The notes under the pieces are model-generated. The model had not been told where the DNA came from. It saw only the letters and a program-made list of their open reading frames with translations, and ran no database searches. A DNA stretch of 22,239 bases, from the NCBI GenBank assembly GCA_963629305.1, contig CAVGIJ010000019.1, positions 1 through 22,239 of the forward strand, given 5' to 3'. The translations under genes were made by a program, and so were the position numbers. The stretch comes from UBA1227 sp963629305 (GTDB taxonomy: Bacteria; Bacillota; Clostridia; Oscillospirales; Acutalibacteraceae). Below are positions 1 through 6,970 of the stretch, one piece after another. The first letter of the stretch is position 1, and every line of letters begins with the position of its first letter.

Positions 1-585
1 AAGTATAGGAAAACACTGTGGTATGTTGTTATAGTTGCTTTTTTTACACTGTCTGTTATAGAACCGATTTTGTTGCTTGAATCAATATGGATAAATATAA
101 GTATTCCTGTTGCAGGAGGATATGTAATTTTGGTTTTACTTGGCTATTTGGTATCTACTGAAAATATATCTTTTAGCAAAAGAGTTGTTATATACATTTT
201 AGGATTGTTAAGTGCGATCTTTAGGTATATGATAACCTATTTTAAATCAATGGGCCAAGCAGAGACGTATAAACAATTTTTTGGATATTTGCAGTTTCAT
301 TCTGTGCTTTTGGCAGTTGCAGTATTTGTATTGTTCAAGAATATAAAATGGGAAAATCTATTTAAAAGTGAAAAGTCTCATAATGTAATTGCAACAATTT
401 CTTCATGTAGTTTTGGAGTCTATCTTATGCATATGATGGTGTACAGATTCTTTGATGGAAAATTTATTTGGAATTCTCATATGTGGGAGTGGAGAATATT
501 CATGCCTTTTGTGATTTATGGATTTTCACTGGTTGTTACTTACGTTCTAAAAAAAATTCCTGTAATCAAACGAATTGTCCCATGA
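1..585 (+). CDS. Acyltransferase family 3 membrane protein, C-terminal part (5' end outside window)
   Basis: The frame is open from base 1 to a TGA at 583-585, so the gene begins upstream of the window; an internal TTG at 70 is not needed as a start. The visible 194 residues are hydrophobic and form several membrane segments. They end in a pattern typical of the last helices of the acyltransferase-3 family (O-acetylation of cell-surface sugars or peptidoglycan): a 'SFGVYLMHMMVYRFF' helix, then a final helix and a short basic tail 'KKIPVIKRIVP'. The catalytic N-terminal region is outside the window, so substrate and activity cannot be judged. The gene is clearly richer in A+T than the genes after position 890, which fits accessory surface-modification DNA. 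It is followed after 21 bases by the start of a second gene of the same family. The family call is fairly sure; the exact role is unknown. Confidence 0.72.
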   Translation, partial: KYRKTLWYVVIVAFFTLSVIEPILLLESIWINISIPVAGGYVILVLLGYLVSTENISFSKRVVIYILGLLSAIFRYMITYFKSMGQAETYKQFFGYLQFHSVLLAVAVFVLFKNIKWENLFKSEKSHNVIATISSCSFGVYLMHMMVYRFFDGKFIWNSHMWEWRIFMPFVIYGFSLVVTYVLKKIPVIKRIVP

Positions 586-606
586 TATTTAACTGGAGAA
601 CTTTTC

Positions 607-693
607 ATGAAACCATACAACAACATTGATCTGTTCAAGTTTATAGCTGCAATCCTTGTTGTTGCCATACATGCGGATCCGCTTACAAACTGA
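607..693 (+). pseudogene. N-terminal stub of a second acyltransferase-3 gene
   Basis: An ATG at 607 has a good ribosome-binding site (GGAGA at 594-598). It opens a 28-residue frame whose middle reads NIDLFKFIAAILVVAIHADP. This is the characteristic first helix of acyltransferase family 3 (D-L-F-K/R-x-I-A-A ... I-H), including the family's histidine. The frame stops at TGA 691-693. Reading on in the same frame gives 11 more codons before TAA at 727-729, with nothing resembling the second helix. A full family member has about 330-380 residues, so this is a decayed or recombined remnant lying tandem to the acyltransferase that ends at 585. A short peptide may still be translated, since start and ribosome-binding site are intact. 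Seen: the motif and the early stop. Inferred: loss of the remainder by deletion. Confidence 0.7.
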
Positions 694-761
694 GGTATAG
701 AAAGTTTTGGATTGTACGTACATTCATAAAATTTGTTCACAATTTCATACTGTTCATATTT

Positions 762-805
762 ACACTTGTTAATATTTATGGTTAAATATTAACAAGTGTT
801 TTTTT
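762..805 (+). terminator. Rho-independent terminator after the acyltransferase region
   Basis: A perfect 16-bp stem (762-777 with 784-799), six-base loop and seven T at 799-805. It closes the acyltransferase region and insulates it from the two-component operon that follows. Confidence 0.9.
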
Positions 806-820
806 ATTCAAAAAAATAAA

Positions 821-853
821 TTTTAAAATGATTCTTTAAAGATTATTTTAAGA
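821..853 (+). promoter_or_regulatory. Three consecutive 11-bp repeats, candidate response-regulator box
   Basis: Three units follow without gaps: TTTTAAAATGA (821-831), TTCTTTAAAGA (832-842) and TTATTTTAAGA (843-853). Units 2 and 3 agree at 9 of 11 positions; units 1 and 2 at 7 of 11. OmpR/PhoB-family regulators usually bind direct repeats spaced 11 bp, one helical turn, and the gene downstream encodes such a regulator. A -10-like TATTAT lies at 863-868 with no recognisable -35, as expected if the bound regulator replaces -35 contacts. Autoregulation is inferred; the low complexity of the DNA weakens the case. Confidence 0.45.
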
Positions 854-894
854 AATTCTGACTATTATCTACTTGTTTGAAAGGGGAAAAACAA

Positions 895-1584
895 ATGGCT
901 TTGGGAAAAATTCTGGTGGTTGATGACGACACCAACATCTGCGAGCTTTTAAGACTCTACATGGAAAAGGACGGTTACACCGTTTTCATTGCAAATGACG
1001 GAGAGTCCGCAGTACGTGCATTCAATGAGGTCTCGCCGGACATTGTACTTCTTGATATCATGCTTCCTAAGATGGACGGATGGCAGGTTTGCAGGGAGAT
1101 ACGTAAAACATCCGATAAGCCGATAATCATGGTTACCGCGAAGGGTGAGACATTTGACAAGGTTCTCGGTCTTGAACTCGGTGCGGATGACTATGTTGTA
1201 AAACCTTTTGACACAAAAGAAATTATGGCGAGAATCAAGGCAGTTCTTCGCCGTACATCCGTTGCAGTTGAAGAAGAGTCAAAACAGGTTGACTATGATA
1301 ATCTTTCAATCAATCTCACAAACTATGAGATGAAGGTAAAGGGCGAGGTTATAAACACACCGCCGAAAGAGCTTGAGCTTATCTATCATCTTGCCAGCAA
1401 TCCAAACCGTGTTTTCACAAGAGATCAGCTTCTTGATGAAGTGTGGGGATTTGATTACTACGGCGACTCACGTACCGTTGATGTTCACGTAAAACGCCTT
1501 CGTGAAAAGCTTGAGGGTGTTTCGGATAAGTGGGCACTCAAAACCGTATGGGGTGTCGGATACAAGTTTGAGACAAAGGATTAA
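895..1584 (+). CDS. OmpR/PhoB-family response regulator
   Basis: Two-component DNA-binding regulator of 229 residues. The receiver domain (about 4-118) has the acidic pair D10-D11, phospho-acceptor D54 in 'LLDIMLP', T81 and K103 in 'VVKPF'. A linker leads to a C-terminal winged helix (about 135-226) ending in 'SRTVDVHVKRLREKL' and 'TVWGVGYKF', the usual recognition helix and wing. I chose ATG 895, preceded by AAAGGGG at 880-886, over the in-frame TTG at 877, which lacks a ribosome-binding site and would add six residues. The partner kinase starts 5 bases after the stop, and an HtrA-like protease follows, so envelope stress or wall homeostasis is the likely output. The repeats at 821-853 suggest autoregulation. 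PhoP/PhoB-like and WalR-like proteins cannot be separated from this sequence alone, so no symbol is given. Confidence 0.95.
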   Translation: MALGKILVVDDDTNICELLRLYMEKDGYTVFIANDGESAVRAFNEVSPDIVLLDIMLPKMDGWQVCREIRKTSDKPIIMVTAKGETFDKVLGLELGADDYVVKPFDTKEIMARIKAVLRRTSVAVEEESKQVDYDNLSINLTNYEMKVKGEVINTPPKELELIYHLASNPNRVFTRDQLLDEVWGFDYYGDSRTVDVHVKRLREKLEGVSDKWALKTVWGVGYKFETKD

Positions 1585-1589
1585 TTGTT

Positions 1590-3086
1590 ATGCCACAGGG
1601 AAAAAACCATAAAATCCCGAGACGCACGACACTTTTCTTCAAATATTTCCGTGTAACGCTTGCTATAATCATAATAACCATAATTGCAATGGGTTTTGTG
1701 TTTACACTCTTCCTTACAAATTATTGGACAGGTACGACGGTTGACACACTTAAGTCAAATGCATTCAATGTTGCAATGACGGCGGAGGGCCTTTTTTCCT
1801 CCGGTAGGATGGAAAGTGACGAAGCCGAGGCAAACCTTATACTTTGCAATAGCCTGAACATGGTTTCGGAGTCTCTTGGCGCAGATGTTTTTATGACGAA
1901 TCTGAGCGGAGAAATAGTCCTCTGTAAGGATATCATCGACAGCAAACTTGAGGTGAAAAACGACGGAGAATGTGAGACTCACGGTGGGTATACGGTTCCG
2001 GAAAGGATTGTAGACGCTACCAGCGGCGACGGGTACTACACAGTTGATACTCTTGAAGGCCTCTACGGAGAGAGTTCGATTATTGTCGGAAAAAGTGTTG
2101 AGTATGACGGGGAACTTATCGGATACATCTATGCCGCAACACCGGTACGTGATGTTGTTGCACCATATGCACTCCAGATGCTCAGACTTTTCGGGGGAGC
2201 TGCCACCATATCAATTGTTATTGCGGTAATTCTCATATATATCTTCAGCTACGGCCTTACAAAGCCCCTTGAAGAGATGTCGAGGGTCACTAAACTCTAT
2301 GCGCGCGGTGACTTCTCAAAAACAATTAAGATTAAGGGAAATGATGAACTTTCCGATCTTGCCGGAAACCTCAATGCGATGGGACAGTCTCTTGCAATCA
2401 TTGAGGAATCAAGAAAGAGTTTCGTTGCCAATGTATCCCATGAATTGAAAACACCTATGACTTCTATAGGCGGATTCATCGATGGTATACTTGACGGAAC
2501 GATTCCGCAAAGTGAGGAAAGCAAATATCTGAAAATAGTGAGTGACGAGGTAAAGCGTTTGTCAACTCTTGTTATGACAATGCTTACCCTATCCAAAATC
2601 GAAGCGGGTGAAGAGAAACTTCACGCTTCGGAGACAGAACTCAGAGGGCTGCTTTTTGGTGCGCTTCTCAAATTTGAAAAATCAATTGAAGATGCAAAGA
2701 TAAACATTGAAGGCTTTGAGGATATGCCTTCAGTCAAAATGGTAGCCGATGAGAATATGCTTTACCAGGTCATTTACAATTTGTATGACAATGCGGTGAA
2801 GTTTACCAACAACGGAGGAATCATAAACACAAGTGTTTCAGAGCTTCCCGACCGTGTCACGGTTTCAATTACAAATTCCGGCATCGGAATGAGTGAGGAA
2901 GAACAAAAACGAGTGTTTGAACGTTTCTACAAGGTGGACAAGTCCAGGAGCGAACACGTAAAGGGTGTAGGACTCGGACTCAATCTTGCAAAAACCATTG
3001 TTGAACTTCACGGCGGAGAAATACAGGTCAGCAGCACACCGGGTGTAAGTACAACCTTCAGCTTCTGGGTTCCGAAAAATCAGTAA
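1590..3086 (+). CDS. Membrane sensor histidine kinase
   Basis: Partner kinase of the preceding regulator, 498 residues. Order: short basic N-terminus, membrane helix at about 20-45, extracytoplasmic sensor region of about 150 residues, second helix at about 198-222, HAMP linker (about 222-275), HisKA dimerisation domain with phospho-accepting H284 in 'SHELKTPMT', then the HATPase domain with N-box 'YDNAVKFTNNGG', F-box 'FERFYKVD' and G-box 'GVGLGLNLAK'. No PAS domain lies between HAMP and HisKA, unlike typical WalK. In the G1 box the usual Asp of D-x-G-x-G is Asn (N429 in 'TNSGIGMS'); that residue normally contacts the adenine of ATP. The start is 5 bases after the regulator stop, so the two are co-transcribed. 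The family is secure; the signal is unknown. Confidence 0.94.
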   Translation: MPQGKNHKIPRRTTLFFKYFRVTLAIIIITIIAMGFVFTLFLTNYWTGTTVDTLKSNAFNVAMTAEGLFSSGRMESDEAEANLILCNSLNMVSESLGADVFMTNLSGEIVLCKDIIDSKLEVKNDGECETHGGYTVPERIVDATSGDGYYTVDTLEGLYGESSIIVGKSVEYDGELIGYIYAATPVRDVVAPYALQMLRLFGGAATISIVIAVILIYIFSYGLTKPLEEMSRVTKLYARGDFSKTIKIKGNDELSDLAGNLNAMGQSLAIIEESRKSFVANVSHELKTPMTSIGGFIDGILDGTIPQSEESKYLKIVSDEVKRLSTLVMTMLTLSKIEAGEEKLHASETELRGLLFGALLKFEKSIEDAKINIEGFEDMPSVKMVADENMLYQVIYNLYDNAVKFTNNGGIINTSVSELPDRVTVSITNSGIGMSEEEQKRVFERFYKVDKSRSEHVKGVGLGLNLAKTIVELHGGEIQVSSTPGVSTTFSFWVPKNQ

Positions 3087-3100
3087 TCGGAGTGATTTTT

Positions 3101-4453
3101 ATGGATTTTAATGAAAACAACACAAACAGACAGGACGACATTCCGACAGTGGATGCCGAGATTGTTGAAATTTCTGAAGACGGAACATATCATTCCGGCC
3201 CGAGAAATAACACACCTCCGAAAAAGCCGCAGAAACCACATCGCAAAGGCTCGGTGGGAAGAAAAATATTTTTCGGTTTGCTGATTGTGATCCTTCTTAT
3301 TGCAATCCTCGGGACAGCTATAGCTATAACAGAGGGCAAGGGCAAAAAGAATTCAAATTCTCAGAACAAAATAGACAGCAGTGCGGACATAAAAATTTCA
3401 GACTCAAAAGAGTACAATTCCGAAAATTCCGACGGTACGCTTACAAGTGTACAGATTGCCGAAAAAGTTAAACCGTCTGTTATTGCCGTTGTAACATACA
3501 AGGGCAATTCTGTTGCCGGAGAGGGCTCCGGTGTCGTAATGAGTGAGGACGACAGCGGAAATACGTATATCCTTACCTGCGCGCATATAGTGAACTCTGC
3601 GGGTATAACCGTAAAGGTAGAGCTTCAGGACGAAACCCAATACGATGCCGACGTTGTCGGCTATGACACCAGAACGGATATTGCGGTTTTACGTGTCGCA
3701 TCTACGGGATTTACAGTTGCGGAATTCGGCGATTCATCCGTTCTTAAGGTCGGAGAGCCTGTATATGCAATAGGAAATCCGGGTGGAACAGCATTTTACG
3801 GTTCCTTTACCGGCGGATATGTTTCCGCTATTGACAGACCGACTTCAACATCTTCAAGCGGATATACCATGGAGTGTATACAGCACGATGCCGCAATTAA
3901 TCCGGGCAACTCGGGCGGTGCGCTTGTAAACAGCTTCGGTCAGGTTATCGGTATAAACTCATCAAAAATTGCCGATGAGGATTATGAGGGCATGGGCTTT
4001 GCAATACCTATAAATGTTGCCAAAGACATAGTTGATGATATTCTTGAAAACGGATATGTTACTGACAGAGCAAAACTCGGAATTTCTTATCTGCCCGTAA
4101 GTCAGAATCAGACATACAGTATGATAGCAAACAGAAACAATCTTCCGTCCGGTTCAATAATTATCGCAACAATTGATGAAAACAGCGCGTTTAGCGGAAC
4201 AGAGGTAAAGAGCGGAGATATAATCATTGCTGCAAACGGTGATGAACTCACAACATCTGACGTTCTTCTCGATATTATTGAAAAGTCTTCTCCGGGAGAT
4301 AAATTGAAGCTCACAATGGCAAGAGTCAATAATGATTATTCCGTTGAAAAGTATGAGGTCGAGGTTACTCTCATAGAGGATAGAGGAAGTGCCGAAACCA
4401 CGACAAAGGCTCCCGAAAGCAGCGAAGGATTTACGAATCCGTTTGCGCAGTAA
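3101..4453 (+). CDS. Membrane-anchored HtrA/DegP-like serine protease with PDZ domain
   Basis: Quality-control protease of the S1C family, expected outside the membrane. The 450 residues comprise a charged cytoplasmic N-terminus rich in Pro, Lys and Asn (1-56), one membrane helix (about 57-78), a low-complexity linker, and a trypsin-like domain with triad H162 ('CAHIV'), D193 ('DIAVLRV') and S271 ('NPGNSGGALV'). One PDZ domain follows (about 335-425), then a Ser/Thr/Glu tail. ATG 3101 is preferred to the in-frame GTG at 3092 because GGAG at 3089-3092 sits 8 bases before the ATG and overlaps the GTG. It lies 14 bases after the kinase gene with no terminator between, so the unit is regulator-kinase-protease. 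This resembles the walRK...htrC theme of Firmicutes, but without yycH/yycI. All key residues are present, so the enzyme should be active. Confidence 0.93.
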   Translation: MDFNENNTNRQDDIPTVDAEIVEISEDGTYHSGPRNNTPPKKPQKPHRKGSVGRKIFFGLLIVILLIAILGTAIAITEGKGKKNSNSQNKIDSSADIKISDSKEYNSENSDGTLTSVQIAEKVKPSVIAVVTYKGNSVAGEGSGVVMSEDDSGNTYILTCAHIVNSAGITVKVELQDETQYDADVVGYDTRTDIAVLRVASTGFTVAEFGDSSVLKVGEPVYAIGNPGGTAFYGSFTGGYVSAIDRPTSTSSSGYTMECIQHDAAINPGNSGGALVNSFGQVIGINSSKIADEDYEGMGFAIPINVAKDIVDDILENGYVTDRAKLGISYLPVSQNQTYSMIANRNNLPSGSIIIATIDENSAFSGTEVKSGDIIIAANGDELTTSDVLLDIIEKSSPGDKLKLTMARVNNDYSVEKYEVEVTLIEDRGSAETTTKAPESSEGFTNPFAQ

Positions 4454-4454
4454 C

Positions 4455-4466
4455 GAGCATATGCTC
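4455..4466. promoter_or_regulatory. Perfect 12-bp palindrome upstream of tetR-type gene, candidate operator
   Basis: GAGCATATGCTC reads the same on both strands. It lies directly after the protease stop codon and 15 bases before the -35 of the next promoter. TetR-family repressors often bind palindromes near their own promoters, so this is a candidate operator. A chance occurrence is not excluded. Confidence 0.3.
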
Positions 4467-4480
4467 TAAAGCTCAAAAGG

Positions 4481-4509
4481 TTTACAAGTGTTAATTTATG
4501 TGGTATCAT
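4481..4509 (+). promoter_or_regulatory. Sigma-A-type promoter for the TetR-family gene
   Basis: TTTACA (4481-4486), 17-base spacer, TATCAT (4504-4509). Transcription would start near 4516. That is downstream of the ATG at 4498 and just upstream of the GAGGTG site at 4519-4524, which supports ATG 4534 as the real start of the next gene. Confidence 0.55.
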
Positions 4510-4533
4510 AAGCGCTGTGAGGTGTTCAGTCGT

Positions 4534-5148
4534 ATGATAGAAAGAGAAAATCCTATATCTGTCCGTTCAAAGAGACTTATAACGGACGCCCTTATTTCCA
4601 TTATGGAGGAGAAGCCGTTTTCAAAGATATCCATAAGAGATATTGTTGAAAGGGCAGGACTTACAAGGCAGACTTTTTATCATAATTTTGACTCCAAGGA
4701 AGAGGTGCTTGTTCACAAGTCCGATGAACTTTTTGACGACTTTTTTCAATTCCTCACGGACAATGAAGTGAGTGACCTTGAAGGCGTTATCTGTCTTTAT
4801 TTCAGATATTGGCAGGACAACGATGAGTTTATAAAACTTCTCATAAAGAACAATCTCGTGTTTATTCTTGAAAACAGATACCCACAGTATTTTGAACTTA
4901 TACAGCTTATTTACTTTAGAGGGAAAGGCTTTACAAATACGGAAACCGAATACCTTTATGCCGCAATATGCGGTGCTATAATAAATCTTTTGGTTGTGTG
5001 GGTGAAAACCGGTGAACTTATGACTCCGAAAGAGATGTCTCATTTTATCATGGGTCTTTTCGAAGGACGGCTTTATGAACTTTATCTTCCCAAGGGAGAA
5101 CGACAGGAAAGAATAAAGGATGCGACAAAGTTCAAAACCGGTGCTTGA
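4534..5148 (+). CDS. TetR-family transcriptional regulator
   Basis: DNA-binding regulator of 204 residues. The N-terminal TetR domain has its helix-turn-helix at about 32-52 ('ISIRDIVERAGLTRQTFYHNF'), the most conserved part of the family. The C-terminal part (about 70-180) is helical and hydrophobic, resembling the TetR-like C-terminal domain common in Firmicutes regulators of the DhaS type; its ligand is unknown. A longer reading from ATG 4498 is possible, but GAGGTG at 4519-4524 sits 9 bases before ATG 4534, and the promoter at 4481-4509 would start transcription after 4498. It is flanked by its own promoter and a strong terminator, so it is probably monocistronic. The target is not evident; a divergent gene is absent and the palindrome at 4455-4466 may serve autoregulation. 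Confidence 0.88.
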   Translation: MIERENPISVRSKRLITDALISIMEEKPFSKISIRDIVERAGLTRQTFYHNFDSKEEVLVHKSDELFDDFFQFLTDNEVSDLEGVICLYFRYWQDNDEFIKLLIKNNLVFILENRYPQYFELIQLIYFRGKGFTNTETEYLYAAICGAIINLLVVWVKTGELMTPKEMSHFIMGLFEGRLYELYLPKGERQERIKDATKFKTGA

Positions 5149-5203
5149 CGGCTGTGAAACCGCAACGTACTTCAAGATGATAAATTTTTGATACAGAAAA
5201 AGT

Positions 5204-5249
5204 AAATCCCGCAGATAATGCATCAGCATTATCTGCGGGATTTAATGCT
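5204..5249 (+). terminator. Strong terminator, possibly bidirectional, after the TetR-family gene
   Basis: A perfect 18-bp stem (5204-5221 with 5226-5243) around a four-base loop. The distal three T are part of the stem and a second T-rich stretch follows at 5249-5257. The upstream side is A-rich, so it could also stop minus-strand transcripts. Confidence 0.85.
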
Positions 5250-5258
5250 TTGTTTTTC

Positions 5259-5286
5259 TTGACAATAATAGGTATTAAGATATAAA
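5259..5286 (+). promoter_or_regulatory. Promoter of rny
   Basis: A perfect -35 TTGACA (5259-5264), 16-base spacer, and TATAAA (5281-5286); TAAAAT at 5283-5288 is an alternative -10 with 18 bases. The leader to the TTG start of rny is about 70 bases. Confidence 0.7.
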
Positions 5287-5362
5287 ATATTAAGGATATT
5301 GTGGAGTAATGATTCTAACTTTACATATTATGAAATTTACGAATAGGAGGTGTCTTTTAACT

Positions 5363-6913
5363 TTGGACAAAATTGCAATTATACTTATAATTGTAGCTGC
5401 GGTTGTTTTCGCAATACTCGGCTTTATAGCAGGCCAGGTTTACAGAAAAAAAGTTGCGGAGGCTGCTATCGGTTCTGCCAACCAGGAAGCTACAAGAATT
5501 ATAAATGCTGCTATGACTACAGCAGAACAGAAGAAAAAAGAGGCAATTTTAGAAGCTAAAGATGAAATTCACAAGCAACGTTCGGAAACAGAACGTGAAC
5601 TTAGAGAACGCCGTTCCGAGGTACAGCGACAGGAACGCCGTATCATTCAGAAAGAGGAAGCAATTGATAAGAAAGTAGATGCCCTTGAGAAAAAAGAAGA
5701 GGTACTCAGCCAGAAAATCAGAACAATTGATGAAAAGATCGAAGAGGTTGACACTGTAAAGAAAAGCCAACTTGAGATGCTCGAAAAAATTTCGGGTTAC
5801 TCAAAAGAACAGGCAAAGGCATATCTTCTTCAGCAGCTTGAGGAAGACCTTGAACACGAAAAGGCTGTACGTGTTCTTGACTACAGAGAAAAACTCAAGG
5901 AGGAGTCTGACGAACTCGCAAAAGAGATTGTTACAACCGCTATTCAGCGCTGTGCTGCAGATCATGCCGCAGAGGCAACTGTTTCCGTAGTTTCTCTTCC
6001 TAATGATGAAATGAAAGGACGTATCATCGGACGTGAAGGAAGAAATATCCGGACCATTGAAACCATAACAGGTGTTGACCTCATAATCGATGATACCCCT
6101 GAGGCTATTACCGTTTCCTGCTTTGATCCTGTGCGCAGAGAGGTTGCAAGACTTACTCTTGAACGCCTTATTCAGGACGGACGCATTCATCCGGCACGCA
6201 TTGAGGAGACAGTTGAAAAGTGCAGACGTGAGGTTGAACAGACTATAAAGCAGACCGGTGAGCGTGCTGTACTTGATGCCGGAGTAAACGGCATCCATCC
6301 GGAGCTTGTCAAGCTTCTCGGACGTCTCAAGTATCGTACAAGTTACGGACAGAACGTACTTAATCACTCACTTGAAGTATCATACATTGCCGGACTTATT
6401 GCCTCAGAGGTAGGAGCTGACGTTAAGCTTGCAAAACGTGCAGGTCTTCTTCATGACATCGGCAAGGCAATCGACCACGAGTATGAGGGTACACATGTTC
6501 AACTCGGTGTTGAATTTGCGAAGAAGTATAAAGAGAGCGAAGCAGTGGTACACGCAATCCAGGCTCATCATAACGACGTTGAACCTAAGACGGCTGTTGC
6601 GTGTATTGTTCAGGCGGCAGATGCTATTTCAGCTGCCCGTCCGGGTGCTCGGCGTGAAAATATTGAAAACTATATCAAGCGTCTTGAAAAGCTTGAGGAG
6701 ATTGCTACATCGTTTGACGGTGTTGAGAGCTCATATGCTATTCAGGCCGGCCGTGAAATCCGCATAATGGTTAAGCCGGAGGCTGTTTCCGACGATAAGA
6801 TGGTTCTTATAGCTCATGATGTTGTAAAGAAGATTGAGGAAGAACTTGAGTATCCGGGACAGATAAAGGTAAATGTTATCCGTGAAAGCCGAACGGTGGA
6901 TTACGCAAAATAA
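5363..6913 (+). CDS. rny: Ribonuclease Y
   Basis: Membrane-bound endoribonuclease that starts mRNA decay in many Firmicutes; 516 residues, close to the usual 520. Order: one N-terminal membrane helix (about 3-24), a long charged coiled coil (about 40-190) dense in Glu, Lys, Arg and Gln, a KH RNA-binding domain with the G-R-E-G loop at 223-226 ('GRIIGREGRN'), and an HD hydrolase domain with catalytic H364-D365 in 'LLHDIGKAIDHE'. The chosen start is TTG 5363, 10 bases after AGGAGGTG (5346-5353); it gives the family N-terminus 'MDKIAIILIIVAAVV'. ATGs at 5309 and 5330 would add a stretch atypical of the family and lack such a site. It has its own promoter and terminator and sits before ymdB, as in Bacillus. 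All key residues are intact. Confidence 0.96.
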   Translation: MDKIAIILIIVAAVVFAILGFIAGQVYRKKVAEAAIGSANQEATRIINAAMTTAEQKKKEAILEAKDEIHKQRSETERELRERRSEVQRQERRIIQKEEAIDKKVDALEKKEEVLSQKIRTIDEKIEEVDTVKKSQLEMLEKISGYSKEQAKAYLLQQLEEDLEHEKAVRVLDYREKLKEESDELAKEIVTTAIQRCAADHAAEATVSVVSLPNDEMKGRIIGREGRNIRTIETITGVDLIIDDTPEAITVSCFDPVRREVARLTLERLIQDGRIHPARIEETVEKCRREVEQTIKQTGERAVLDAGVNGIHPELVKLLGRLKYRTSYGQNVLNHSLEVSYIAGLIASEVGADVKLAKRAGLLHDIGKAIDHEYEGTHVQLGVEFAKKYKESEAVVHAIQAHHNDVEPKTAVACIVQAADAISAARPGARRENIENYIKRLEKLEEIATSFDGVESSYAIQAGREIRIMVKPEAVSDDKMVLIAHDVVKKIEEELEYPGQIKVNVIRESRTVDYAK

Positions 6914-6919
6914 AATGAG

Positions 6920-6950
6920 TGGGGCAGGACTTCTTCTGCCCCATATTTTT
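6920..6950 (+). terminator. Terminator between rny and ymdB
   Basis: A 10-bp stem with one G.U pair (6920-6929 with 6934-6943), loop CTTC, then TATTTTT. It ends 20 bases before the ymdB start. No separate promoter for ymdB is obvious, so partial readthrough probably sets the rny:ymdB ratio. Confidence 0.85.
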
Positions 6951-6970
6951 CTCAATAGAAAGGTTTTTGG

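Noticed and set aside
4621..5229. A 202-codon minus-strand frame opposite the TetR-family gene
   Set aside because: Lies antisense to a well-supported gene, has no family motif, and its composition follows the complement of the TetR reading frame.
5350..5559. A 69-codon plus-strand frame overlapping the start of rny, close to the AGGAGGTG site
   Set aside because: Its start lies on the ribosome-binding site itself, and the rny frame from TTG 5363 gives the conserved RNase Y N-terminus.
5801..6367. A 188-codon minus-strand frame opposite rny
   Set aside because: Antisense to the coiled-coil/KH part of RNase Y with no recognisable domain.
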